Translations under genes and position numbers: made by a program
Origin: RGIG1681 sp045657465
GTDB taxonomy: Bacteria > Bacillota > Clostridia > Christensenellales > UBA1242
Length of the DNA: 64,000 nt
NCBI GenBank assembly: GCA_045657465.1
Contig: JAZOTD010000007.1
Span: 1 to 64,000, forward strand
Direction of reading: 5' to 3'
The notes under the pieces: model-generated
The model's input: only the letters and a program-made list of their open reading frames with translations
The model's database searches: none
Told to the model about the DNA's origin: nothing
Shown: positions 42,552 to 51,848 of the stretch, piece by piece
Layout: each line of letters opens with the position of its first letter
Numbering within the stretch: position 1 is the stretch's first letter

Positions 42552-43382
42552 TTAATTTGAAGTGTCAGTGTTTGGTCCGTATGCAAATTCTCTCATCATG
42601 GCGTCTTCGGTGAGTTCGTCTTCAGCTTGTGGCATTACCATGCTGTCAATGGCATTTTCGGTTTCTGTTTTTTCTGGAACGGTGCTATCGTTTGCTTGTT
42701 CAACTGCGTTTGCTTGATCTTCAAGACTCATTCCGCAAAGTCCCGCATAAATCATTTCAGCCAACGCATCAATGAGTTTCATGTTGCTTGTATCAGCCTG
42801 CACGCTTTGTCCTGATGTTTTGTCACCAATAGAAAGGCTTGATTTTGACCCGTTAAGTTTTGAAACATCAAAACCTTGTGACGATGCTTCGGTTGTGATT
42901 TTTTGTTTAATGCAGTCTTTTGCTTGTTCTTCTGGCATGGCTAAAATCTCTTCAATTTCTTCTTGTGAAAATGAAACAGAAAAGCCCCTTTTGTCTTTGT
43001 TTCCTTGTTCATTTTCTTGAGAGTTTTCTTGTTCTTGAGATTCTTCACTTTCATCTTTTTCATTTTCGTCTTTAGAATCTTCTTGTTCTTTTTTCTTATC
43101 TTCTTCAGCAAGCTCTTTTTCTTTTAATTTTTTAATTTCACTAATCATGCTGCCAATAACAGTTGATTTTTTTGCTGATTTTTCAACAACGCCAGACTTG
43201 GCATCTATTTTATACCCAAAAGAAGTTGTTTCTTTTAAAAGGTCGGCCTTTTCATAACCAGCTCTGCGAGCTGCTTCAACAACTGCTTTTGTCAAGGCTG
43301 CTTCTTGTGCACCTTCTGGAAGATTTTTAATTGCATTATATTTTTCGTTTGAAATGTTTACTTTTAAATTATTTGAAGCCAT
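42552..43382 (-). CDS. Acidic protein with a duplicated N/C domain, unknown function
   Basis: 276 residues; ATG with AAGGAG. Residues about 6-65 (VNISNEKYNAIKNLPEGAQ... AGYEKADL... GYKIDAKSG) and about 133-192 (VSFSQEEIEEILAMPEEQAK... QGFDVSKL... SIGDKTSG) look like two copies of one domain. A low-complexity Glu/Lys/Ser/Gln linker (85-130) joins them. No signal peptide. First gene of the leftward group next to gyrB, 34 bases before the 732-residue protein gene. Confidence 0.62.
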   Translation of the reverse strand: MASNNLKVNISNEKYNAIKNLPEGAQEAALTKAVVEAARRAGYEKADLLKETTSFGYKIDAKSGVVEKSAKKSTVIGSMISEIKKLKEKELAEEDKKKEQEDSKDENEKDESEESQEQENSQENEQGNKDKRGFSVSFSQEEIEEILAMPEEQAKDCIKQKITTEASSQGFDVSKLNGSKSSLSIGDKTSGQSVQADTSNMKLIDALAEMIYAGLCGMSLEDQANAVEQANDSTVPEKTETENAIDSMVMPQAEDELTEDAMMREFAYGPNTDTSN

Positions 43383-43415
43383 GATGTCTCCTTAAGATTA
43401 TAATTTGATAATTAT

Positions 43416-43445
43416 ATCATACCTTCAGTTTTTTTAATCTGTCAA
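43416..43445 (-). promoter_or_regulatory. Promoter of the leftward block beside gyrB
   Basis: Minus strand: TTGACA (43445-43440), 18 bases, TATGAT (43421-43416), ahead of the 276-residue protein gene. Confidence 0.6.
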
Positions 43446-43546
43446 ACCTTTTTAGGTCAAACTGCCCAAAAAACCACAAAATAAGGCATATTTAGCCCTA
43501 TAAGTATATAAATAATAATATATTATATAATATAAGCGAAATTTGC

Positions 43547-43575
43547 TTGGTTTTGGGTTTTGTTTTTGATATAAT
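43547..43575 (+). promoter_or_regulatory. Promoter of gyrB-gyrA
   Basis: TTGGTT (43547-43552), 17 bases, TATAAT (43570-43575) with an extended TGA. A run of almost pure A/T lies just upstream (43503-43536). Confidence 0.65.
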
Positions 43576-43610
43576 GATTTTGTCAAAAAATATATTTAAA
43601 GGTGTGATTT

Positions 43611-45527
43611 ATGGACGATATTAGTAAAGTTGCAAATGATTATGGTGCAGAGCAAATCACCGTGCTTCGTGGTCTTGAACCAGTTAGAAAAAGACCAGGT
43701 ATGTATATTGGCTCAACCGACACCTATGGTTTGCATCACTTAATCAGTGAAATTGTAGACAACTCAATCGATGAAGCTCTTGCAGGTTATTGCAATGAGA
43801 TTATGGTTGAAATTAATAAAGATGGCTCTTGTTCGGTTACTGACAACGGCCGTGGAATTCCAACAGGCATCAATAAAGAAGAAGGCAAAAGTGCTGTTGA
43901 ACTTGTTTTAACAAAACTTCATGCTGGTGGAAAGTTTGGTGATGGTGGTTACAAAATTTCAGGCGGTTTGCATGGCGTTGGTTTGTCATGTGTAAACGCA
44001 CTTTCTGAATGGCTTGAGGTTGAGGTTAAACAAAACGGAAATCTTTACAAGCAAACCTATAACAGAGGTGTGCCACAAAGAGATCTTGCTATTGTTGGCA
44101 AAGCCACAACAACCGGAACCAAAGTTTCATTTATGCCAGATGACACAATTTTTGAAACTGTTGTTTTTGAATATGAAAAGGTTAGAAAAAGACTTCGTGA
44201 ACTTGCGTTTTTAAACAAAGGCATCACAATCATTGCAAAAGACCACAGGGTTTCAAAAGAAGAAACATTCCATTATGAAGGTGGAATTGTTGAATTTGTT
44301 GGTGAACTTAATGAAGGCAAACAAACAATATTAAAAAAGCCAATATATATTGAAACATTGTCAAAAGACAAGACAGGTGAAATAGAAATTGCATTCCAAT
44401 ACAATGACGGTTTCAATGAGCAAATTCATGGCTATGCAAACAACATCAACACCATTGAAGGTGGAACGCATATTGAAGGATTCAAAAAGGCTCTTTATAA
44501 AGTTATTAATGACTACGGTCACAAACTAAAAATTTTGAAAGATGCAGACAAACTTTCTGGTGACGATGTTCGTGAAGGCATCACAGCAATGGTTTCAGTT
44601 AAACTTCAAGACCCACAATTTGAAGGACAAACAAAAACCAAGCTTGGAAACAGCTATATGCAAACTGAAGTTTATAACGCTGTTTGTGATTTGTTTGGAA
44701 CATATCTTGAAGAAAACCCTGAAGAAGCAAAAAGTTTAATTTTGCGTTCAGTTACTGCACAAAAAGCCAGAGAAGCAGCACAAGCTGCAAGAAGCATGGC
44801 AAGAAGAAAAGGTGCGCTTGAATCAACAACACTTCCTGGCAAACTTGCAGATTGCACCGAAAAAGACCCTAAACTTTGTGAAATCTATATTGTAGAAGGT
44901 GATTCTGCGGGTGGAACAGCAAAACAATGCCGTGACCGCCGTTTTCAGGCAATTCTTCCGCTTCGTGGAAAGATTTTGAACGTTGAAAAAGCAAGACTAA
45001 ATCATGTTTTGGGCAATGAAGAAATTAAAGCCATGATAACAGCGTTTGGTGGCGGTGTTGGTCAAGAATTTGACCCAGCAAAGCTTAGATATGACAAAAT
45101 TATTTGTATGACCGATGCCGACGTAGACGGCGCGCATATTAGAATTTTGCTTTTAACATTCTTCTATCGTTTCATGCCGGGGCTTATCGAAACAGGACAC
45201 GTTTATTCAGCGATGCCTCCACTTTATAAACTCCAAAAGGGCAAGAGAATTGAATATTGTTATAGCGAAGAAGAAAAACGCAAAAAAGTCGAAGAGATGG
45301 GCACAAAGGGCTTAGATGTTCAGCGTTATAAAGGTCTTGGTGAAATGGACAAAGAACAACTTTGGGAAACAACCATGAACCCTGAACATCGTGGACTTAT
45401 TCAAATTCAAATGGCAGATGCCATTGAAGCTGACAAAATTTTCACTTTGCTTATGGGCGATGCTCCAGAGCTTAGAAGAAAATTTATCGAAGAAAATGCT
45501 AAACTCGTTGAAGATTTGGATATTTAA
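43611..45527 (+). CDS. gyrB: DNA gyrase subunit B
   Basis: 638 residues; ATG with AAAGG. GHKL ATPase marks SEIVDNSIDEALAG, DNGRGIPTG and GGLHGVGLSCVNALS; transducer; TOPRIM with VEGDSAGG, PLRGKILNVEKA and TDADVDGAHIR; tail RYKGLGEMDKEQLWETTMNP. Supplies ATP energy for supercoiling. Followed 11 bases later by gyrA. Confidence 0.98.
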   Translation: MDDISKVANDYGAEQITVLRGLEPVRKRPGMYIGSTDTYGLHHLISEIVDNSIDEALAGYCNEIMVEINKDGSCSVTDNGRGIPTGINKEEGKSAVELVLTKLHAGGKFGDGGYKISGGLHGVGLSCVNALSEWLEVEVKQNGNLYKQTYNRGVPQRDLAIVGKATTTGTKVSFMPDDTIFETVVFEYEKVRKRLRELAFLNKGITIIAKDHRVSKEETFHYEGGIVEFVGELNEGKQTILKKPIYIETLSKDKTGEIEIAFQYNDGFNEQIHGYANNINTIEGGTHIEGFKKALYKVINDYGHKLKILKDADKLSGDDVREGITAMVSVKLQDPQFEGQTKTKLGNSYMQTEVYNAVCDLFGTYLEENPEEAKSLILRSVTAQKAREAAQAARSMARRKGALESTTLPGKLADCTEKDPKLCEIYIVEGDSAGGTAKQCRDRRFQAILPLRGKILNVEKARLNHVLGNEEIKAMITAFGGGVGQEFDPAKLRYDKIICMTDADVDGAHIRILLLTFFYRFMPGLIETGHVYSAMPPLYKLQKGKRIEYCYSEEEKRKKVEEMGTKGLDVQRYKGLGEMDKEQLWETTMNPEHRGLIQIQMADAIEADKIFTLLMGDAPELRRKFIEENAKLVEDLDI

Positions 45528-45538
45528 GGAGATAGACA

Positions 45539-48070
45539 ATGAAGAAGAAAGATTATAGTTTAGAACATGAAAAAATTGTTGACAACACCGTTATTTATCC
45601 TGTTGAAATCAACGATGAAATGAAAAAAAGCTTTATTGCATATGCAATGGCGGTTAACGTTTCAAGAGCAATTCCTGACGTTAGAGACGGTTTAAAACCA
45701 GTTCACAGAAGAATTTTATATTCAATGAACGAAGTGGGCATCACTTCAGACAAACCACACAAAAAATGTGCGAGAATTGTCGGTGACGTTTTAGGTAAAT
45801 ATCACCCACATGGCGACTCATCAGTTTATGGTGCACTTGTTAGACTTGCACAAGACTTTGCAATTCGTTATCCACTTGTTGAAGGTCACGGAAACTTCGG
45901 TTCTGTTGACGGTGACCCACCAGCGGCTTATCGTTACACTGAAGCAAGACTTTCAAAACTTGCAGATGAAATGCTTAGAGATATCGACAAAGAAACTGTT
46001 GATTTCTCACCAAACTTTGACGCAACACTCAAACAACCAGACGTGCTTCCTGCACGTTTCCCAAACCTTTTGGTTAACGGTTCAGACGGCATTGCAGTTG
46101 GTATGGCAACAAACATTCCACCACACAACCTTGGTGAAGTTGTTGATGCGGTAGTTGCAGAGATCAACAACCCAGACATGACAATTGAAGATATCATGCA
46201 AATCCTTCCAGCACCAGACTATCCAACTGGTGGTGTGATCATGGGCACTGATGCTTTGAGACAAGCATATTTAACCGGAAAGGGCGGTGTTGTAATTCGT
46301 TCAAAAGCTGACATTGAAGAGGGTGATGATGGCAGAGCTAGAATTGTTGTTACAGAAATCCCATACCAAGTCAACAAAGCCGAAATGATTAAGCAAATCG
46401 CAAACATGGTTAAAGACAAAAGAATTGACGGAATTTCTGATATCCGTGAAGAGTCTGACCGTCATGGTATGCGTATTGTTTTTGAAGTTAAACGTGACTT
46501 CAATGCACAAGTTGTGCTCAACACACTCTTTAAACGCACACAGCTTCAATGCAGTTATGGCATTAATTTCTTGGCGCTCGTAGATGGATACCCAAAAGTT
46601 TTAAACATCAAACAAATTTTAGATTGCTATATCGGTCATCAAAAAGAAGTTATTTATAGACGAACAAAATATGACCTTGCAAAAGCCGAAGAAAGAGAAC
46701 ACATCATTGAAGGTTTGGTTGTAGCTCTTGCAAACATTGATGAAGTAATCAAAATCATCAAAGGTTCAAAAGATAGAGAAGAAGCTTCAAACAACTTGCA
46801 ATCTTCATTCTTACTTTCAGCTGTTCAGGCGGCTGCGATTTTGGATATGCGTCTTCAAAGACTCACAAGTTTAGAAGTTGAAAAACTCAACAATGAACTT
46901 GCAGAACTTAGAAATCTCATCACCGAACTTCGTGGAATCTTAGCTAGCGAAGACAAGGTTAAACAAATCATCATCAAAGAACTTGAAGAAATCAAAGAAA
47001 CATATGGCAACGAAAGAAAGACTGAAGTTGACCTTAATGGTTCAACCGAAATCAACATCGAAGATCTTATTGAAAAAGAACACGTTGTTATTTCAATGAC
47101 ACACTTTGGTTATGTTAAACGCCTTCCTGTTGCTGAATACAAACAACAACATCGTGGCGGAATGGGCACAACTGGCCACAAGCCAAAAGAAGAAGACTTT
47201 GTTGAACACATGTTCATTTGTTCAACCCATGCAACATTATTCTTCTTCACCAATCTTGGAAAGGTTTACACCTTGAAAGGTTATGAAATTCCTGAAGAGC
47301 AAAAGAGTGCAAGAGGCAGAAACGTTGTAAACTTGCTTCCACTTGAAAAAGGAGAAACAGTTCAAGCAATTTTGCCAAAACTTGCAGATGGTGATGGATA
47401 TTTGGTTATGGCAACTGAAAGGGGACTTATCAAAAAGACAGCCACAAGCGAGTTTGAAAGCATTAGAAAAACCGGAAAAATCGCAATTGCGCTCAAAGAC
47501 GATGATAGACTCATTGCTGTTGAATATACAAATGGTGACAACACAGTCATGGTTGCATCAAACGAAGGCAAATGTATTAGATTTAGTGAAAAAGACGTTA
47601 AACCTCTTGGCAGAGACACCATGGGTGTTAAGGCAATTGACCTTGCAGATGATGACTATTTGGTTGATATGCTCGTTTACAAAGAAGGTTATGACATCTT
47701 GACAATCACTGAAAAAGGCTATGGAAAACGTTCTGATGTTTCTGAATATAAGATTCAAAATAGAAACGGAAAAGGCATCAAAGCCGGCATCTTCAACGAA
47801 AAAACAGGTCGCTTGGTTGGTCTTAAACAAGTCACAGAAAACGAAGACGTTATGATGATTGCAAACAATGGCGTAATCATTAGAACCCCAGCAGGAGCTA
47901 TTTCAAAAATAACCCGTGACACCATTGGTGTAAAAGTTATGAGACTTCACGAAGGCACAACAGTTTCATGTGTTGCAGTAGCCGACACCGTTGCTGAAGA
48001 CATCACTGGTGAAACAGAAGAAGAGCCAATCGTGATCAACGAACCAATCACCGAAACCGATGCTGAATAA
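45539..48070 (+). CDS. gyrA: DNA gyrase subunit A
   Basis: 843 residues; ATG with AAGGAG. DNA-cleaving Tyr133 in AAYRYTEARL; C-terminal beta-pinwheel with the GyrA box QHRGGMGTTG near residue 540. In the quinolone region, HPHGDSSVYGALVRLAQ has Gly98 where E. coli has Asp87, the site of the D87G resistance change; Ser94 matches Ser83. Acidic tail (ITGETEEEPIVINEPITETDAE). Ends at a shared terminator. Confidence 0.98.
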   Translation: MKKKDYSLEHEKIVDNTVIYPVEINDEMKKSFIAYAMAVNVSRAIPDVRDGLKPVHRRILYSMNEVGITSDKPHKKCARIVGDVLGKYHPHGDSSVYGALVRLAQDFAIRYPLVEGHGNFGSVDGDPPAAYRYTEARLSKLADEMLRDIDKETVDFSPNFDATLKQPDVLPARFPNLLVNGSDGIAVGMATNIPPHNLGEVVDAVVAEINNPDMTIEDIMQILPAPDYPTGGVIMGTDALRQAYLTGKGGVVIRSKADIEEGDDGRARIVVTEIPYQVNKAEMIKQIANMVKDKRIDGISDIREESDRHGMRIVFEVKRDFNAQVVLNTLFKRTQLQCSYGINFLALVDGYPKVLNIKQILDCYIGHQKEVIYRRTKYDLAKAEEREHIIEGLVVALANIDEVIKIIKGSKDREEASNNLQSSFLLSAVQAAAILDMRLQRLTSLEVEKLNNELAELRNLITELRGILASEDKVKQIIIKELEEIKETYGNERKTEVDLNGSTEINIEDLIEKEHVVISMTHFGYVKRLPVAEYKQQHRGGMGTTGHKPKEEDFVEHMFICSTHATLFFFTNLGKVYTLKGYEIPEEQKSARGRNVVNLLPLEKGETVQAILPKLADGDGYLVMATERGLIKKTATSEFESIRKTGKIAIALKDDDRLIAVEYTNGDNTVMVASNEGKCIRFSEKDVKPLGRDTMGVKAIDLADDDYLVDMLVYKEGYDILTITEKGYGKRSDVSEYKIQNRNGKGIKAGIFNEKTGRLVGLKQVTENEDVMMIANNGVIIRTPAGAISKITRDTIGVKVMRLHEGTTVSCVAVADTVAEDITGETEEEPIVINEPITETDAE

Positions 48071-48116
48071 TTTAAAAAAATATTTAAAAAATCTATAAAA
48101 ATTAAATTTTAATCAC

Positions 48117-48149
48117 AAAAAATAGAGAGACAATCGTCTCTCTATTTTT
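48117..48149. terminator. Bidirectional terminator after gyrA
   Basis: Perfect stem AAAAATAGAGAGAC/GTCTCTCTATTTTT, loop AATC, between gyrA and the leftward gene at 48168. Confidence 0.92.
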
Positions 48150-48167
48150 ATTTTTTATTTTTTAAAA

Positions 48168-48548
48168 TTATTTTCTACCAATGATTTCTTCTGCTTTTGC
48201 ATCAGCTTGTTCTTGTCTGATTGTTGTCAAATCAACCTTGCCAACACTTGCTTGTTCTTCTGGTTCTTCAGCAGTGTCCAAAAGAGAAGCAAATGCAAAC
48301 ATTTGTTTTGCAAATTCAGGGTCTTTTTCAGTCATTTCAAAAACAGTTTTTGCCGCTTCAATTTCGTCAGCAGGAAGTGTCTTGTCAATTTTGTCAACAA
48401 ATGCTTTTACGTCATCAGGAATCATTTCAATTGTTGCGCAAGTTGCATCGGTTGAAACCATCAATTCAAGTTCGTCACCAGTGAAGCCCATAGCTTCATA
48501 TTTTTTGCGAACATCTTCTTCTGAATATAATTTAACTTCATTACTCAT
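48168..48548 (-). CDS. Small helical protein, paralogue of the 39949-40317 product
   Basis: 126 residues; ATG with AAGGAG. Contains PDDVKAFVDKIDKTLPAD and TEKDPEFAKQMFAFASLLDTAEE, matching the small protein beside recF. The N-terminus (LYSEEDVRKKYEAMGFTGDELELM) resembles a small helical bundle and is not shared. Soluble and acidic. It follows the 709-residue protein gene by 29 bases. Function unknown; pairing with the long upstream product is inferred from the repeated gene order. Confidence 0.65.
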   Translation of the reverse strand: MSNEVKLYSEEDVRKKYEAMGFTGDELELMVSTDATCATIEMIPDDVKAFVDKIDKTLPADEIEAAKTVFEMTEKDPEFAKQMFAFASLLDTAEEPEEQASVGKVDLTTIRQEQADAKAEEIIGRK

Positions 48549-48577
48549 TTTTCAATTCTCCTTAAAATTAATGACGT

Positions 48578-50707
48578 TTAGCCGCCCATTGAAGACTCTG
48601 CAGCGTGTTCAGCAGCAAGTCTTTTAATTTCTTCGACAGACAATTTTCCTAATTCTGCCAAAACTTCTGGGTCTTCTAACATTTTTGATCCACAAATTGC
48701 AAGAGCATCATCTCTTTGATTTTCAAAGTCACTTGAAAGATTTTCAACATCTTCTTTCTTTGATCCGATTTTGCGTTCACCATCATCTCCTATTTCATAT
48801 GAAGCCCCATTTTCAACATCCAAAATAGCACTATTAAATTTTTCAGATGAAAAACTATCAATAAATGCGCCAAGCTTAGCAATCTCTTCACGGCTAAATC
48901 CAGCTTCTTTGGCAGCTGTTAGAAGTTGAACTCTATATTGTTCTTGAGTGAGATTATCTGGTTTTCCATCTAAGAGATGTTCATAAAGTGTTTTTGTTGA
49001 ACGATTAAATGTAATTTGTGTTGTGTTAATATATTTTTTATCGTGTTTTGCTTCAGCATCAGCGTATTTGTCTTTAATTTCATTATAAGCAGCTTCAGCA
49101 TCAGCGTATTTGTCTTTAATTCCATTATAAGCAGCTTCAGCTATGTCAAATGGTTTTTTACCTTCGCTATTTGGTGTTTTTGCTTCGGTGGCAATGGCTT
49201 TGGTTGTGCGTGCATTGTCAATGCCAGCAATAGCTGCTTGATATTTATTGTGAGTTTCTGTTTTTTCTGCTATTGTTCTATCAAAATTCTCTATCGCAAC
49301 TGTTTTTCCTTCAATTGTTGGTTCTAGGTCATTTATCTTCTCTTGAAGTTTATTTGCTTCAACAACATTTCCTTCGGCCCTGGCTTGATTTAGTTTTTCA
49401 GTTAATTCGTTCTTTTTGTTATTAACTTCATCTAATTCACCTTGTTTTACTGCGCGCTTTTCTTTTAATTCTTCAATTTCTTGGGCGAGTTTTTCTGCAG
49501 CTGTTGGGCCATCTTCAGCATCTTTATGCATAGCTTCTTCATAAGTATCGATTGTTTTTTGAGCTTCTTCTTCGTTTTCTAATGCTGTTTTATATTTTTC
49601 GTAAGTTTCTTTTTTGGTCTTATAATCTTCGTAAGTTTCTTTTTTGGTCTTATAATCTTCGTAGGTTTCTTTTTTGGTCTTATAATCTTCGTAAGTTTCT
49701 TTTTTAGTCTTATAATCTTCAAAAGTTTTACTATCTTCATCTGAATAAATAAGATCTTTGTGAAGTTCAATAAATTCGCCAAATGTTTTAAGGTTTGTTG
49801 CTTGTTTATGTGCTTTAACGGCAGTTCCGGCTAGTCCTTTAGAACCGCCATATTTTTCATATTCTGCAGCCATGCCTTTTTGTTTGCTTGCATTATCGAC
49901 TTTTTCTTGGTGTCTATCAGCCTTTGATTTTCCTTCGTCGTCCTTTTTATTTCTTGCTTCAATCAAAGCTGTTTTTTGTGCAGCTGTCAAGATTGTCATG
50001 CTTTTAATCTCTTCTTCGCTAAGAGCACCCACATTTGCCATAAGAGAATTAAACACTTTTTGGTTTTGTGCATTTTCTTTGTCAATCTGCTTCATTTGTT
50101 TGTTAAGAAGTCTCTTTTCCTTTCCTTTTTGCCAAAGTTTTTTAACACCCTTAACAATCAATGGAACTGCCAAACCAACAGCCAAAAGTGAACCAATTGC
50201 AAATGTTGGGCTAAGAGTAAACATTGCACTTGCGACAGTCCCAATTGCAGAGCCAATTGCAGGTATTGCTTGTGTTGCAAACCAAACGGTGAGGTCTCCA
50301 CCACCAAAAGCTCCAACAATAGCACCAAGAGCCGCCCATGCACCAACTGCACCAGCAGCAATACCCAAACCACGTGCTCTTTTTTCTGCAGGAGTCAATG
50401 GTTCTTTTGGTTTGTCACCATCAACTGATGCATCATATGCATCAAGACCTGCTTTTGCAGATGGGTTGTTTTTGTTAACATATTTCATCAAATTTTTATA
50501 TGTTGAAGAGTCGAGACTTTGTGTGTAACCCTTTTCAACTGCAGCAGCATATAATGCTTCGAATTTTTTAACTGCGGCTTTACGACGCTTTAATTCAGCG
50601 TCAATTTCTGGACTTGTGCCTTTTTTCTTTTCAAGTAAAGCAATAGAGGATTTTAGGTCAGAATACTTTTTACTATCGTCGAACGTTGTTCCTTTTATTT
50701 TTGCCAT
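48578..50707 (-). CDS. Large coiled-coil membrane-associated protein with internal repeats
   Basis: 709 residues; ATG with AGGAG. A helical N-terminus, then a Gly/Ala-rich hydrophobic region at 113-186 (two or three membrane hairpin segments), a basic stretch (KLWQKGKEKRLLNK), and a long charged coiled coil. Residues 330-369 are four exact ten-residue repeats (YEDYKTKKET); residues about 525-553 are two 14-residue repeats (AEAAYNxIKDKYAD). No cleavable signal. The C-terminus has DPEVLAELGKLSVEEIKRLAAEH. No family recognised. Confidence 0.62.
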   Translation of the reverse strand: MAKIKGTTFDDSKKYSDLKSSIALLEKKKGTSPEIDAELKRRKAAVKKFEALYAAAVEKGYTQSLDSSTYKNLMKYVNKNNPSAKAGLDAYDASVDGDKPKEPLTPAEKRARGLGIAAGAVGAWAALGAIVGAFGGGDLTVWFATQAIPAIGSAIGTVASAMFTLSPTFAIGSLLAVGLAVPLIVKGVKKLWQKGKEKRLLNKQMKQIDKENAQNQKVFNSLMANVGALSEEEIKSMTILTAAQKTALIEARNKKDDEGKSKADRHQEKVDNASKQKGMAAEYEKYGGSKGLAGTAVKAHKQATNLKTFGEFIELHKDLIYSDEDSKTFEDYKTKKETYEDYKTKKETYEDYKTKKETYEDYKTKKETYEKYKTALENEEEAQKTIDTYEEAMHKDAEDGPTAAEKLAQEIEELKEKRAVKQGELDEVNNKKNELTEKLNQARAEGNVVEANKLQEKINDLEPTIEGKTVAIENFDRTIAEKTETHNKYQAAIAGIDNARTTKAIATEAKTPNSEGKKPFDIAEAAYNGIKDKYADAEAAYNEIKDKYADAEAKHDKKYINTTQITFNRSTKTLYEHLLDGKPDNLTQEQYRVQLLTAAKEAGFSREEIAKLGAFIDSFSSEKFNSAILDVENGASYEIGDDGERKIGSKKEDVENLSSDFENQRDDALAICGSKMLEDPEVLAELGKLSVEEIKRLAAEHAAESSMGG
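49050..49133 (-). repeat. Two tandem 42-bp repeats inside the 709-residue protein gene
   Basis: Units at 49050-49091 and 49092-49133 differ at one visible base (T or C at the Glu/Gly codon); a partial third follows. In-frame, 14 residues each. Confidence 0.85.
49601..49720 (-). repeat. Four tandem 30-bp repeats inside the 709-residue protein gene
   Basis: Period exactly 30 bases, in-frame (10 residues each). Units differ only at single bases (gtaagt or gtaggt; ggtct or agtct), so the array is young. No spacers, so not CRISPR. Confidence 0.92.
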
Positions 50708-50779
50708 GAATTTCTCCTTGTTTGTTTAAATTTTAACTAGAACTTTGCATTATAGTTATTGTTAATTCAATTTTTGCAC

Positions 50780-50816
50780 AAAAAAAATGTAAAGTCAAAC
50801 AAAATTAGACTTTACA
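50780..50816 (-). terminator. Terminator after dnaI
   Basis: Stem GTAAAGTC/GACTTTAC with an 11-base loop, then ATTTTTTT on the minus strand, 65 bases after the stop at 50881. Confidence 0.75.
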
Positions 50817-50880
50817 CTGTGATTTTATTATTAATTAATAATGTTTGTTTGTTTAGTCACTATTGAAAGTGGCAGGGTGG

Positions 50881-51825
50881 TTATTTGCCGAGCCTCAAAT
50901 CGTCACCTTCAACATAAACAACCAAGCTTGAAAGTTTGTTGTTTAGTCTTGAATAGATGCGTTCGCCATATTTATCCAAAATGTTTTCCGGCAAGAGATT
51001 TGTGGTGACAACGATTGGCTTTTTAAAGCGTTCACGCTCTGACAAAAGCAAAAACAAATAGTTTAGTGTCACATTTTTCATAGTTGGTTCTGTGCCAAGG
51101 TCATCAACAAACAAAATGTCTGCTGAAAGAAGTGGCGAAAGCCATGAGTTTTTGCTTGAATCAAAAGTTGTGTGGTATTTTAAGAACATATTGTTCATGT
51201 CAAAAGCTGACACAAAGCATACTGAATAGCCCTTTGAAATCATTTCGTTTGCAAGGCATTGTGAAAGATAAGTTTTTCCGCCACCAGGAGTGCCTGAAAT
51301 TAAAATGTTTGTCTTTTTAACTTTTGGATATTTTTCCGCCCAAAGCTCGAGTTTGTCTTTAAGCTTTGAAAGTGTGTCTGCATGTTTTTGAGATTTGCAA
51401 ATGTCAGTTGAAAAAGTTTTAAAAGTCACGTCTTTTGAAATGTCTAGTCCGCAAATTTTCATAATCTCTTCATTTCTGCGTTTTTGATAACAACTGCACA
51501 TAACTCCATTAACAAACCCAGAGTCGCTGCATGTTTTGCAAGAATATTTTGGTGACAAATCAGCGTCAGTTAGCCCTGCAAGTTTCAAGATTTTTTGTTT
51601 TTGTTCTCTTGCAAGCTTGAGCGAATCGGCAAGGTCAGCATGTGGTTTTTTGTCAGCCTTGGCCTTGGCATATTCAAACACGAGTTCGCGTTCAAGCTGG
51701 TCAAGTTTTTGCCAAGATTTTACCTTCATAAGATGCGCCTTGTTTTGGCTGGCAATCCATTCAGCTTTGAGCTTTTTTTGAGAAAACTCTGCTTGCAAAC
51801 GTTTGTCCAAATCTTTAAAGTTCAT
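50881..51825 (-). CDS. dnaI: Helicase loader DnaI/DnaC-like ATPase
   Basis: 314 residues; ATG with AGGAG. A helical N-domain, a zinc-type cluster CKTCSDSGFVNGVMCSCYQ (about 96-114), and an AAA+ domain with GTPGGGKTYLSQ, ILFVDDLGTEP and VVTTNLLPENI, ending in a Tyr/Arg-finger region (RIYSRLNNK). This layout is that of B. subtilis DnaI, which loads DnaC helicase. 23 bases after the DnaB-like gene, so one operon. Confidence 0.88.
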   Translation of the reverse strand: MNFKDLDKRLQAEFSQKKLKAEWIASQNKAHLMKVKSWQKLDQLERELVFEYAKAKADKKPHADLADSLKLAREQKQKILKLAGLTDADLSPKYSCKTCSDSGFVNGVMCSCYQKRRNEEIMKICGLDISKDVTFKTFSTDICKSQKHADTLSKLKDKLELWAEKYPKVKKTNILISGTPGGGKTYLSQCLANEMISKGYSVCFVSAFDMNNMFLKYHTTFDSSKNSWLSPLLSADILFVDDLGTEPTMKNVTLNYLFLLLSERERFKKPIVVTTNLLPENILDKYGERIYSRLNNKLSSLVVYVEGDDLRLGK

Positions 51826-51848
51826 AGGGTGCTCCTTTTATTGTTTGG

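Noticed and set aside
49601..49720. Possible CRISPR array
   Set aside because: Repeats are directly adjacent without spacers, in frame and coding.
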